Assembly (NCBI GenBank): GCA_965214875.1
Contig: OZ243980.1
Location: 3,720,001-3,784,000 of the forward strand
DNA length: 64,000 nucleotides
Origin: CBDAUN01 sp965214875
Lineage (GTDB): Bacteria > Pseudomonadota > Gammaproteobacteria > Arenicellales > JAJDZL01
Direction of reading: 5' to 3'
Shown: positions 35,026 to 43,859 of the stretch, in pieces
How positions within the stretch are numbered: position 1 is the stretch's first letter
Layout: each line of letters begins with the position of its first letter
The notes under the pieces: model-generated
Database searches by the model: none
Told to the model about the DNA's origin: nothing
Seen by the model: only the letters and a program-made list of their open reading frames with translations
Made by a program: the position numbers and the translations under genes

Positions 35026-35404
35026 TAGTTTCAGCGATATGCTGGCTTGGCCTGAAAGCGGCATTTTGCCTGCGATTGCGCAAGATGCAGCAACAGGCGA
35101 AGTGTTGATGGTCGCCTGGATGAACCGTGAATCCTTGCAGCTCACCGTGGCTGAACGACGGGCGGTATACTGGTCTCGTTCGCGGCAGCGCCTGTGGCGC
35201 AAGGGCGAACAATCAGGGCACATTCAGTGGGTGTGCGAAATCCGGCTGGATTGCGATGCGGACGCGTTGCTGCTTAAGGTGGAGCAAGCCGGCGGCATTG
35301 CTTGCCACACGGGACGCAAGTCTTGCTTTTATCGCAAGCTGGATGATGGAGTTTGGCTGGATGCGGACCCCGTACTCAAAAATCCGAAGAAGATCTATGA
35401 TTGA
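35018..35404 (+). CDS. hisI: Phosphoribosyl-AMP cyclohydrolase
   Basis: The 128-residue monofunctional HisI has VLMVAWMNRESL, YWSRSRQRLWRKGEQSGH and the zinc-binding set around DCDADALLLKV and ACHTGRKSCF. It opens the purine ring of PR-AMP. It is separate from hisE, which follows. Confidence 0.96.
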   Translation: MSDSFSDMLAWPESGILPAIAQDAATGEVLMVAWMNRESLQLTVAERRAVYWSRSRQRLWRKGEQSGHIQWVCEIRLDCDADALLLKVEQAGGIACHTGRKSCFYRKLDDGVWLDADPVLKNPKKIYD

Positions 35405-35428
35405 CAGTTGACTCGATGCTGAAGATTG

Positions 35429-35752
35429 ATGGATGTGCTAGAAGAATTGTCGAAAGTGATTGAATCGCGCAAGTGCGCGAGTCCCGACTCGTCCTATGTG
35501 GCGTTGCTGCACGCCAAGGATTTGGAGTATGTTTCCGGCAAGGTTACCGAAGAGGCTGAAGAGCTGGTCGCGGCGGCAGGTCGCGGCATTGGGCGAGATA
35601 TGGTTTACGAGGCGGCCGACTTGTGGTTTCATAGTCTGGTTTTGCTGTCGCGTTTCGGGTTGACGCAAACCGATGTGCTTAGCGAGTTGCAAAGACGTTT
35701 CGGGGTGTCCGGAATCGAAGAGAAAAAGTCGCGAAGCCGAAGTGGTCGATAA
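35429..35752 (+). CDS. hisE: Phosphoribosyl-ATP pyrophosphohydrolase
   Basis: The 107-residue MazG-like helical enzyme has the metal-binding pattern KVTEEAEELVAAA and YEAADLWFHSLVLL. It hydrolyses PR-ATP to PR-AMP. ATG 35429 is chosen over the adjacent TTG. The basic KKSRSRSGR tail is unremarkable. tatA follows after 84 bases, as in Pseudomonas. Confidence 0.94.
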   Translation: MDVLEELSKVIESRKCASPDSSYVALLHAKDLEYVSGKVTEEAEELVAAAGRGIGRDMVYEAADLWFHSLVLLSRFGLTQTDVLSELQRRFGVSGIEEKKSRSRSGR

Positions 35753-35836
35753 AGCGGGCAAAGGTTTGGCGTGAGGCCTGTTTGAAGGCATCAGCAAAAA
35801 AGAAGTTAAAGTTTCAACAACAAAGGGAGGATCGAA

Positions 35837-36085
35837 ATGGGTCCAGGTGGAATAAGTATTTGGCAACTACTGATAATCTTGGTGATTGTGGTGTTGCTTT
35901 TTGGCACTAAGAAGCTGCGCGGCATGGGCGGCGATCTAGGTTCTGCGATCAAGAGTTTCCGCAAATCCGTGAAAGACGGCGGTGACGAACAGGCGGAATC
36001 GGCAGAAGCAGATGCGCTTAAGGAGGGCTCGGCCGAGTCGGACGCAAAAGCCGATGCGCCGACCGCTCAAAAAGAGCAAGCGTAG
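35837..36085 (+). CDS. tatA: Twin-arginine translocase subunit TatA
   Basis: The 82-residue protein has a short N-terminal membrane helix (IWQLLIILVIVVLLFG), the hinge TKKLRGMGGDLGSAIKSF and an acidic/Ala-rich soluble tail. TatA polymerises to form the pathway for folded proteins. AGGGAGG lies upstream of the ATG. It is the first gene of tatABC. Confidence 0.96.
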   Translation: MGPGGISIWQLLIILVIVVLLFGTKKLRGMGGDLGSAIKSFRKSVKDGGDEQAESAEADALKEGSAESDAKADAPTAQKEQA

Positions 36086-36125
36086 CCGCTTTCCAATCAA
36101 TTGATGCCCGCTGAGGTGCGGACGG

Positions 36126-36578
36126 GTGTTTGACATCGGCTTTTGGGAAATAGCGATCATCGCGCTGATCGCGCTGATCGTGCTCGGCCCCGAGCGCCTT
36201 CCGCGAGCGGCCCGGACGATAGGGTTTTGGGTTGGCAAGGCGCGGCGCACGCTGTCGGAAGTCAAGCGCGACATTGATCGCGAGATCGATGCGGCCGACT
36301 TAAAGGAGTTGAAAGATATCAAGGAAGATTTGCAAGAAACCAGGACTGCTGTGCAGGACGTAGCGAAGACCATGAATGAGTCGGCGGTTTCAGAAGACGA
36401 GTTTTCGATTATGCCTGATTCCAAAGCAAAGGAAGAGCCGGCCAAGGAGGAAGCGGCGCCGAAGGAAGAAAAGGCGTCGGTCAAGCAGGACGAATCGAAT
36501 CAGGCCGGGTCGCAGCAAGGGCCTGAATCCAAGTCTGAGCAAGAACCGATCACCGCTAATACCAAGGTGGCAACATAA
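36126..36578 (+). CDS. tatB: Twin-arginine translocase subunit TatB
   Basis: The 150-residue protein has FDIGFWEIAIIALIALIVLGPERLP, the TatB hallmark with Glu in the membrane helix and the GPE/RLP hinge. A long amphipathic helix and a Lys/Glu-rich tail follow. It forms the substrate receptor with TatC. The start is GTG at 36126. Confidence 0.95.
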   Translation: MFDIGFWEIAIIALIALIVLGPERLPRAARTIGFWVGKARRTLSEVKRDIDREIDAADLKELKDIKEDLQETRTAVQDVAKTMNESAVSEDEFSIMPDSKAKEEPAKEEAAPKEEKASVKQDESNQAGSQQGPESKSEQEPITANTKVAT

Positions 36579-36580
36579 AA

Positions 36581-37369
36581 ATGGCGAAACAGCAGCGAAC
36601 CGACCCAAGCAACGACCCGGGCACGACGTTCATATCCCACCTGGTGGAGCTTCGTCAGCGCTTGCTGCGTGGAGTCTATGCGATCTTGATCATTTTCGTG
36701 ATTTGCGCGCCGTTCGCCAATACGCTCTATGAATATCTTGCCGCTCCGCTGATGAGTGCCTTGCCGGAAGGCAATACCATGATTTCGACTGAGCCGCACG
36801 GGCCTTTTTTCGTGCCTTTCAAATTCGCGTTTGCGTTCGCTGTGGGGCTTGCGATGCCGTTTCTGTTCTATCAGATTTGGGCATTTGTTGCGCCGGGACT
36901 GTATGCGCACGAAAAGCGCGCTGTCGTGCCGCTTTTGATTTCGAGCAGCGTACTGTTCTATATGGGCATCCTGTTCGCCTATTACGTCGTATTTCCGATC
37001 ATCTTCGTCTTTTTTACCAGCACTGCGCCGGAAGGCGTGGCGGTAATGACTGACATCAATGCCTATCTTAGTTTCGTATTGAAGCTGTTTTTCGCATTCG
37101 GCCTGGCGTTTGAAGTGCCTGTTGCCACGGTTTTGCTGGTAAAAGCGGGTGCCACTACGCCTGAGAGCCTTTCCAAGAAGCGGCCGTATATCATTGTTGC
37201 GGCCTTTGTTGTCGGAATGTTTCTTACGCCGCCGGACGTTTTTTCTCAGACCATGCTGGCTATTCCGGTATGGTTGCTGTTCGAGGTGGGACTTTATTTC
37301 TCCAAGCTAGGCCGAAAAAAGCAGCTCGAGCGCGAGCAGCAGGAACTAGAGATGGACCCCACAGAGTAG
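36581..37369 (+). CDS. tatC: Twin-arginine translocase subunit TatC
   Basis: The 262-residue protein has six membrane helices and the family motifs FISHLVELRQRLL near the N-terminus, FVAPGLYAHEKRAV and FGLAFEVPVA. It recognises twin-arginine signal peptides. It starts 2 bases after tatB. It is the last conserved gene before the second accessory region. Confidence 0.97.
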   Translation: MAKQQRTDPSNDPGTTFISHLVELRQRLLRGVYAILIIFVICAPFANTLYEYLAAPLMSALPEGNTMISTEPHGPFFVPFKFAFAFAVGLAMPFLFYQIWAFVAPGLYAHEKRAVVPLLISSSVLFYMGILFAYYVVFPIIFVFFTSTAPEGVAVMTDINAYLSFVLKLFFAFGLAFEVPVATVLLVKAGATTPESLSKKRPYIIVAAFVVGMFLTPPDVFSQTMLAIPVWLLFEVGLYFSKLGRKKQLEREQQELEMDPTE

Positions 37370-37748
37370 CCGTTTGTTGCCTGTCCTTTGGGATTGACCT
37401 GCCTGGTTGCGGGTTTGCAGCGTACGATGCCTATCAAGCGCTGTCGGTTCGGTTCAAGTTCAAATGTTTTGCCGCAACGCTGGAAATTGCGAGTGCTTAT
37501 GCTCAGGAACATAGGGGGTGATGCATGTGGCAGCTGGCACCGGTTTCGTTTCTGGGGTGCGCAGATAGAAATGTAATTTATCAAACTGGGGACAAGCGAA
37601 CCGCATGCGACTTTTCAAGCTTCATGTTCCATGGGGCCAGATTTGATATTAAGTCTGTTCAATGCATTGCCGTTCGAGGCAAATCCGTTTTGGTCTTCTG
37701 GAGCCCCTGAATGCTCAACGCTCGTTCAAGGATATCTTCGAGGCGCTG
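37370..37748. other. Spacer at the left edge of the second accessory region
   Basis: No convincing gene or RNA is seen. This is the downstream flank of tatC, leading into a truncated proline-racemase-family tail at 37749. Confidence 0.5.
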
Positions 37749-37788
37749 TCAGTTCAACAGGTCAAAGGCATCGCTCCAGCAATCGGAA
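37749..37788 (-). pseudogene. C-terminal relic of a proline racemase family gene
   Basis: The minus strand reads SDCWSDAFDLLN then stop, nearly identical to the end of the intact gene at 46182 (SDCWGDAFDLLN). Over 39 bases there are six differences, five of them synonymous, so the relic was a coding paralogue. The preceding sequence is replaced exactly at the stop codon of the neighbouring methyltransferase. Confidence 0.7.
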
Positions 37789-39021
37789 CTACCAGTGTGC
37801 AGAAACATTGAATTCGTACAAATCTTTATTTGAATTGCGCTTTCGAATTGCACGATACTGAACATCTTTGAAGCCTAATTGCTCGAACATTGCCGCGTAA
37901 ATCTGCTCAACAGACAACAACACGCCATAGAATGTTGAGTTTCCAACGATGTAGTTCAACTTGCCACCTTGTTCCAGAATTGGTGTAAGAGCGTTGATAT
38001 GCTCCCATACGTCATTGAAATACTTAGCGATGTATTTCGCCATAACCTCGCCATTTTTGTTTTTACTTTGAGCTATTTTATGCAGTGAAAAACCAAGCAG
38101 TGAATGCAGGAATGCATCTTCGGGCTGCTTCCAGCCCTTAAGCCGACTAGTTGCTGCTCCCCAAGTCCCGCCGATTGAAGACCAGTCCATTTCTCCGGCA
38201 TCACGCCCGTCGCCAAGAAACCCTAGCCAGTACATGTATGGCCTAAGCTCGCGAATATAGGACATTCGGTTGGCATAAGGAGGCGATGTTATGACGAGGT
38301 CGAATGAGCCTTCGGTCACACCCATCATGTTTCTGGCATCTCCTCTTACAACCTTGCTTGATTCAGGCGGGTTATTCTTTGCCCCATCTAAAACAAATTG
38401 CAAATCTTCTATGAACATGAGCTCCATTTCAGCATGGAGCGGAGCGTGCGCATCGCAAGCGTTCTTGAATGACAGCGACTGATGATTGAACGCCGCATTT
38501 GATAGGCCGATCAAAGTTCTGCAGAATGCTGCCAGCAGAAGATTATGTTCTGACGAGTCAATTTCGCCTACCACATCAATAGCAGACTTGAGCGAACAAA
38601 GAAACTCTCTGGCATCTGCACACCACCATCGTTCAATGTTGTGGATTTGAGGCTCTTGCACCGGTGTTATCGTGCCGGATTTCACAATTTGAATTGCGCG
38701 ATTGCCTAAAGTGCGAGATGATTCAATCTGTTTGTCGGAGTATTGTGCGGTTTTTGCCTTAGCCAACCAAACCAGAAACGGATTTATATCCATCGTCATG
38801 CTCTTGTGTCCGCGATAACCCGCGCATAAGGCTGTTGTGACCGTTCCGCAAAAAGGGTCCAGTATTCGTAGCGGGCAATCATGCTGGCTTATCAACTCAT
38901 CTACGATTTTGAGAGAATACGCAGGCGTTAGCCGTAGCCAGCCATGCCGGCCGGCATTGGTATTGAATTTCTGCGTGTAGTCAGACCGTTGACGCAGATT
39001 GCGGCTTATGCGCTTGCTCAT
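37789..39021 (-). CDS. Type II DNA methyltransferase (N4/N6 amino)
   Basis: The protein is about 410 residues. Motif I is DPFCGTVTTALCAGYRG and the catalytic motif ITSPPYANRMSYIRELRPY comes later, i.e. the I-before-IV order. Motif I reads F-C-G-T-V where F-x-G-x-G is usual, so SAM binding could be affected. The start MSKRISRNLRQ at 39021 is chosen; a longer frame to 39084 exists. It lies 115 bases downstream of a putative endonuclease on the same strand. It probably protects host DNA at the site cut by that enzyme; specificity is unknown. Confidence 0.85.
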   Translation of the reverse strand: MSKRISRNLRQRSDYTQKFNTNAGRHGWLRLTPAYSLKIVDELISQHDCPLRILDPFCGTVTTALCAGYRGHKSMTMDINPFLVWLAKAKTAQYSDKQIESSRTLGNRAIQIVKSGTITPVQEPQIHNIERWWCADAREFLCSLKSAIDVVGEIDSSEHNLLLAAFCRTLIGLSNAAFNHQSLSFKNACDAHAPLHAEMELMFIEDLQFVLDGAKNNPPESSKVVRGDARNMMGVTEGSFDLVITSPPYANRMSYIRELRPYMYWLGFLGDGRDAGEMDWSSIGGTWGAATSRLKGWKQPEDAFLHSLLGFSLHKIAQSKNKNGEVMAKYIAKYFNDVWEHINALTPILEQGGKLNYIVGNSTFYGVLLSVEQIYAAMFEQLGFKDVQYRAIRKRNSNKDLYEFNVSAHW

Positions 39022-39136
39022 TCCTATCAAGAAAATAGTATCGAATTCAATATCGCTTCGGTTTCGGCACGTAGCGTTGCACAATTACGCTCGAAAAATC
39101 CAGCGAGATCGTAGCCGACGATTTCTGCAAAAAAAG

Positions 39137-40000
39137 TCATACGTTGAAATTAGGGGGGCTAGTGTCGGATATTCCTGCCAATACGATCCACTTGGCTGCT
39201 CGATAACGTAGGATTACATCGCGATCAAATTGCCCGGACAGGATCACCATGCAGGGAAGATATCCATTGGCATACGCGGATGCAGCATTTGCAACGTCAG
39301 CATTTTGCCTTTTTGAATCCTTGCTCTTGTATCCTTGACGCACCTCAAAAACCGTTCCCGACAAAGATTGTGCCGCTTTATCATTGACGCCTAGTCCGGT
39401 CGCCGACTTCTTCATCCATGAGCAAAAGCGCTCTTTTTTCTTTGCATCCGATATGTTTTCTACAGGAATCCTTGCATCCAGATGAATTGTCCTGTTGCGG
39501 CCGCTTGGCGAAGGCACCTGATATGACCATTTAACATTTTCCTCGGAAAGTCCCATCGAGTCACAAAAAATTCTTCGAATCAGTCTCTCGGATCCGATGC
39601 CGATTTGCCTATAGATACTAGTAATGCCACCTGCCGCTTTGTGTGCTGCATAAACCATCGGCGTTCCTAGCCCAAGCCAGTTATAAAACTGGTCATCCTG
39701 ATACTGCTCTTGAAACTGTTCAGGTGAAACGCCTGCCTTCCCGCCTAATCCGAACTTCGGTCGGTAATCTGCGCATATTCTTAATGAATCCAAAAGAATC
39801 TGCAGATACTCTTTGTCTTTATCGTTTTTCATTTGCCTTGGTATCTCGAATGAGGTCGGTTGCCTCTGATATTTCTTCGGAGATTGTAGCCACGTCGCTG
39901 GAAATAGTGTTGGCAATTCAATTCGGCATTTATCAATAGTGGCAACAGCCAAATATCCCCGCCCATCCTCTTTCAGAGCCCAAATAAAGCTAAGTGGCAT
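39137..40000 (-). CDS. Putative type II restriction endonuclease
   Basis: The 287-residue protein (from MPLSFIW) has no family I can name with certainty. The C-terminal half has FEVRQGYKSKDSKRQNAD, a possible E-x-K-type metal site, within a sequence rich in charged residues. It is immediately upstream of a methyltransferase on the same strand, the common restriction-modification arrangement. The ending ISDTSPPNFNV is abrupt, so slight C-terminal truncation is possible. Confidence 0.6.
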   Translation of the reverse strand: MPLSFIWALKEDGRGYLAVATIDKCRIELPTLFPATWLQSPKKYQRQPTSFEIPRQMKNDKDKEYLQILLDSLRICADYRPKFGLGGKAGVSPEQFQEQYQDDQFYNWLGLGTPMVYAAHKAAGGITSIYRQIGIGSERLIRRIFCDSMGLSEENVKWSYQVPSPSGRNRTIHLDARIPVENISDAKKKERFCSWMKKSATGLGVNDKAAQSLSGTVFEVRQGYKSKDSKRQNADVANAASAYANGYLPCMVILSGQFDRDVILRYRAAKWIVLAGISDTSPPNFNV

Positions 40001-40385
40001 AGTGTGCAATTGTCCCTATCATGCCTCGTCATTAGTCGCAAAAAAGCTTCAGTGCGGATAGCAAGGTGTGTGGTCCGACTGAGTAGCGGCACTGTGCTTT
40101 TATGCCGAGTTGTGCTGTTGTGGGGGAAAGGCGGTTTGCGGGACCCGATCGGAGAGTTGGGCAGCAGTGCCAATTGTTGCGAATGAGATTGTAAAAATAG
40201 TCACAATTCGCGCTGAACCCACTACAAATTTTCAGGTGCTTGAAAAGCGAAATGAGTCGTTCAATCATTTTAAAACGCTTAGCGCAGAGCGAGGGGCGTT
40301 GGTCCGAGTGACAGAACGGTAAACCAGTGTGCGGAGTTCAAAACCCCTGGCGCTGCTTGCTATCAAAATGCAAATAAATGCAAAA
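40001..40385. other. Spacer between two methyltransferase loci
   Basis: This is the upstream region of the restriction gene (minus) and downstream of the methyltransferase-HNH gene. No coding sequence is supported; only short mixed frames are present. Confidence 0.5.
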
Positions 40386-41644
40386 TTAAGCGTATTTGAT
40401 TTGGCGGCCTGCCAATTTGGCAATCAAATACTCTTGACCTCGATTGCCTTTGACGCGATTGCAATTGCCGCACAGCAGCTGCAGGTTTTCTATGTGGTCC
40501 GTTCCGCCTATTGATTTCGCAATAATGTGATCAATTTCAAGATGCAGCATTTCAAAATGCGTCTGGCAGCCGTTGCAGTTGCCCGCTTGCTGACCGTAGA
40601 GATGCTTTTTGTTATCGAGAGAATTGTAAAGTTTCAGAACTTTAATGTCAGTTCGCTGGGGTATGTCATTGCGTGCAATAACTTGCTCGAACATGCCGCG
40701 CTGAATTTCGTTTCCGCCCTGATCTTGCCTGATTCGCTGATCTACCAGATCAATGGCTTTTGGCGATACATCAATTCCCGCCCATTGTCGCTGTAGCCTG
40801 TCGGCAGCTACACAGGTTGTCGCGCATCCGCAAAAAGGGTCCAACACAATGTCATCGTAGTCACTGCTCGCAGTAATGATTCGATCAAGGAGCGCTAACG
40901 GTTTCTGCGTCGGGTAGCCGGTTCTTTCGCTTTTAATGCGGCCAACGGGTGAAAAATCCGGCCACCAAGTTTCCGGCACCTTGCCTTTATTCAAATACTG
41001 ATCACGCAAGTCGGCTGTCAAGGGCTCACTAATCGCCGCACCTTTCGAATTCGTGTTCAGTCGCTTATGCGGTATTCGAACTGCATCAGAATTGAATTTC
41101 CATGAATTGCTCTTCGAATACCATAATATCGTGTCATGCTTTCGGTTGAACTGACGCATGTTCGGAGAGCCCGGGCCTGTGTATGCCCATACGATTTCGT
41201 TGCGTAATCCGCCATTGCCCCCCCCCCCCGTCCAAATACGGCATCCATGACAAGCTTCAAGTAATGGCTCATGGTTGGGTCGCAGTGAAGATAAATGCTG
41301 CCTGTATTCTTCAAAATTCGGTGCATTTCAAGTAGCCGCACTGCCATGTAGATCAGGTACGACTTGTCACTATCTGTCATGGCTGCTTGAATCACTCTGC
41401 TTAATGCACGATGCTTGGACTCAATCAGATCGAGCCAAGCGATGTCAATATCATTCAATGACCAAGTGTCTTTGAACTCGGCACCAGCAGCTATTGAGCC
41501 GATGGGCGCGGCATAGTTGGCTTTGGAGTTGAACGGAGGGTCAAGATAGATCAGATCGACACAATCCGAATTCATGCCGCGCATGATGGGAAGATTGTCG
41601 CCCGTCCATACGGTCTTGTTCTTCCAGTTGGGTGTGCCGGTCAT
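40386..41644 (-). pseudogene. DNA methyltransferase-HNH fusion split at a G12 tract (probably phase-OFF)
   Basis: The N-terminal frame from 41644 has the beta-class catalytic motif LIYLDPPFNSKANY and LHCDPTMSHYLK. It then meets G12 (coding strand, 41229-41218) and goes out of frame. The correct continuation, LRNEIVWAYTGPGSP then HDTILWYSKS, GYPTQKPL and motif I DPFCGCATTCVAA, lies in another frame. 10 or 13 G residues would restore it. The last 60 residues form an HNH domain: CNGC, HLEIDHIIAKSIGGTDH and LLCGNCNRVKG. Methylation and a nuclease are thus fused in one switchable polypeptide of about 420 residues. Confidence 0.82.
41218..41229 (-). repeat. G12 homopolymer (coding strand) in methyltransferase-HNH gene
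   Basis: Twelve C on the plus strand, i.e. G12 on the coding strand. The tract separates the two frames of one gene exactly. The ON state needs 10 or 13 residues, so the assembled state is OFF. Confidence 0.88.
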
Positions 41645-41943
41645 TCAATCATGCCTTGTGCAACGCCCTGCATTCGCTCTTCGGTATTGTTGTCCGCGCA
41701 TCCATATCCGGCAATGCGATGCCGGCGAGCGGAGATGCTTTCGGGCAGGCGGCGAGCGTCATTCCTGGCCAGGCCGAGACGGTTCAGCTCGAGATTGCAG
41801 AACTGGTGCCGTGAAGAAAGGCTCTCCGGAGCAGGCTCCGGCAACCATTTGCCCATCGGAGCGCATGCATCCCGTTTTTTGGCAGGGATCAAGACGGCGG
41901 ATGATTGAAATCGCCTCTCGAGCGTATGGCGACAGCCTTGATT
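41645..41943. other. Spacer without recognised gene
   Basis: Short frames only. A plus-strand stretch (GNAMPASGDAFGQAASVIPG) could be a relic of an unidentified gene, but nothing supports a function. Confidence 0.4.
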
Positions 41944-42213
41944 TCAGCCCGAAGGCGCTAGAATCAGCGCGAGGAATGCAATGCCCGCACCCAGCACGCC
42001 TATCGTGATCGCGATCTGAGCGATTCCATATCCGACAATCCAGCGCTGATTATCCTTGTCCCGCTTGGCCATTTCGGCATCCCGTTTGGCCATTTCTGCA
42101 TCCCGTTTGGCCATGTCGGCTCTCAGTCGTTCGTATGATGTGTTCATTTCTTCTTTCAGCAGATCGATTCGCTTGTCTAGTTCGTGGTATTTTTGCTGCT
42201 GTTTTTCATCCAT
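41944..42213 (-). CDS. Small coiled-coil membrane protein A
   Basis: About 89 residues from MDEKQQQKYHELDKRIDLLKEEM. A heptad-rich coiled coil includes three 7-residue units of the type MAKRDAE, then a C-terminal membrane helix (IAITIGVLGAGIAFLALIL). It is a paralogue of the protein at 42968: same LDKRI opening, DMAK repeats and C-terminal helix. Function is unknown. The start is set by alignment with that paralogue. Confidence 0.55.
   Translation of the reverse strand: MDEKQQQKYHELDKRIDLLKEEMNTSYERLRADMAKRDAEMAKRDAEMAKRDKDNQRWIVGYGIAQIAITIGVLGAGIAFLALILAPSG
42061..42123. repeat. Three 21-bp tandem repeats
   Basis: Three units of 21 bases (42061-42081, 42082-42102, 42103-42123) with few differences encode the MAKRDAE heptads of coiled-coil protein A. 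In-frame copy-number change would lengthen or shorten the coiled coil. Confidence 0.8.
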
Positions 42214-42386
42214 CTTTAGCTCTATTGATGCTGCAGCCACTTGGAAATGGCGTTTTCAACTTTGGATTAACACCGGCTTCGCCGATGCCAAGGGCAAAGC
42301 CGATATGCTGCAATTCCTATCTTGGTTGAGTCTATTGTATCGTCGCCGCCATGTTATCCGACCACGGCCTATCTTTTCAAGGTGAT

Positions 42387-42672
42387 GTACGGGTTCACTA
42401 CATATGAGACTTTTCAGGCGGCAAGCGCGCTTTGGTTGAAGTTTTCATTATACGCCTGCATGGGCGTGCGTTGTCCGAGCGCCTGATGCGGCCGGTAGGC
42501 GTTGTAGAAGCGCTCGAATTTGGCCAGCTCGACGTTGAGCGAGCCGACGCTCAGCTCGCCGGCGCAGGACTGGTGGAACTCGCAGCGGCCGGCGGCGGCG
42601 TTGGCGCGCTCCACGCAGCCGCTATGCTTGGGGCTTTTGGGCGGTAGCGCGAACGGCGCCTGGCGGACCGGG
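42387..42672 (-). mobile_element. IS481-like relic, copy 4
   Basis: It has the right terminal repeat at 42387-42410 and the C-terminal transposase region (KSPKHSGCVERANA, YRPHQALGQRTPMQAY). The sequence encoding GGSESAAEFETAC is missing. The junction lies at a short GAAC shared by both sides, as expected of a microhomology deletion. It separates the two paralogous coiled-coil genes. Confidence 0.75.
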
Positions 42673-42967
42673 CAGTCGAGCAGCTTCGATCCGCGCAATG
42701 AATCGGCAAGCGGTTCAGCACTGCCGCGAAAGTTGCAGGTGAATCGTCGCGAATCACCGAACCAAAGTGCCGCTCGTGTATGGTCAGGGAGCCAATTGAC
42801 CGCCTACGGCGCAAGTGCTGCCATGACCATGCTTGTACGCAACTGGAAGACTGTGCGGGTGGCAAACCGCTAAAGTGTCGAAACGGTTGCCAAATGCTTC
42901 TAGACCTTGATCCGCGCAACAACCACAAGCAAATTGCAGGGCCATCGGCGGTTTTTGCGTACAAGGG

Positions 42968-43267
42968 CTAAATCGCAATTGCGGCGCGTATCATGAAATT
43001 CATGACAAACCCCAATAGCCCTATGCCAACGCCGACAATTGTCATCGTCCAAAGCAAATTCGCCTTATCCCGCTTTTCGTTTTCAATCTGCCATTTTGCC
43101 ATGTCAGTGCGAAAGCGTTCAAGCGTACCCTCATATTCAGTCTGCCATTTTGCCATGTCAGTGCGAAAGCGTTCAAGCGCACCTTCATACTTGGCTTGGT
43201 TGGTATTCATATCAGACCTTAAAACCTCAATTCGCTTATCAAGATCGCTGTATTGATCTTCGTTCAT
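42968..43267 (-). CDS. Small coiled-coil membrane protein B
   Basis: 99 residues: MNEDQYSDLDKRIEVLRSDM, two 18-residue repeats (ERFRTDMAKWQTEYEGTL type), then a C-terminal membrane helix (LLWTMTIVGVGIGLLGFVMNFM). It is a paralogue of the protein at 41944. A cytoplasmic coiled coil tethered by a C-terminal helix is likely; the role is unknown. Confidence 0.6.
   Translation of the reverse strand: MNEDQYSDLDKRIEVLRSDMNTNQAKYEGALERFRTDMAKWQTEYEGTLERFRTDMAKWQIENEKRDKANLLWTMTIVGVGIGLLGFVMNFMIRAAIAI
43087..43194. repeat. Two 54-bp tandem repeats
   Basis: Units start at 43087 and 43141 and are nearly identical over about 48 bases. They encode the 18-residue coiled-coil repeats of protein B. Confidence 0.8.
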
Positions 43268-43859
43268 GTTTCGATTATGGCTGCCAGCAGCCCCAGTTGG
43301 CCTTTGGCCGCAGGATCATGTTCTTTCGATAGCCTATAGCCATGGCTAGACCATCGGTTCTGACTGCGTGGCGCTTCAACTGGAGGCGGACAGCCATGCG
43401 TAGTATTGGGTTCCAGCGGTTTTGCATTATTAGGGTTCATCAGCCATGCAGCATTGTTTATCTTATGCGCCGTTGCCGCTACCACTCTCCATGACGAAGA
43501 TCAGCATCAAGGCAAGCGCTGTCCTTGGCTGCTTGTCTTATGGCGGGTATTGACGCGATTAAAACATAAAGAGGTAATAGATACAAGCAAAAATGCTAGC
43601 AGTTCTGGCAAGAGCGTGATTCAATTTATTGGCAATTCCCCGATCAGCGCATGGGACGTATATTTTTTCGAGCATGCTTGACGAATGTGCCAAGACGAGC
43701 TCCGAAGTTGCCCGAGCTGCAGGACTGGTTTCTTGCAGCGTCAATCATGAGTGGAGCTCTATGCGCGGATTCCGCAACCGCCATCGCAACGATTTGGAGG
43801 CGGATGGCCGCCGTCGGACGATCCGCCATCCTCGCTATCGCCGCGCTCCTGGATCATCC
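43268..43859. other. Accessory spacer
   Basis: No gene is supported. A plus-strand frame around 43406-43681 has one hydrophobic segment (FALLGFISHAALFILCAVAA) but no family resemblance or convincing start. Confidence 0.4.

Noticed and set aside
42061..43194. Short tandem repeats as a CRISPR array
   Set aside because: The repeats are contiguous, have no spacers and are in-frame coiled-coil codons.
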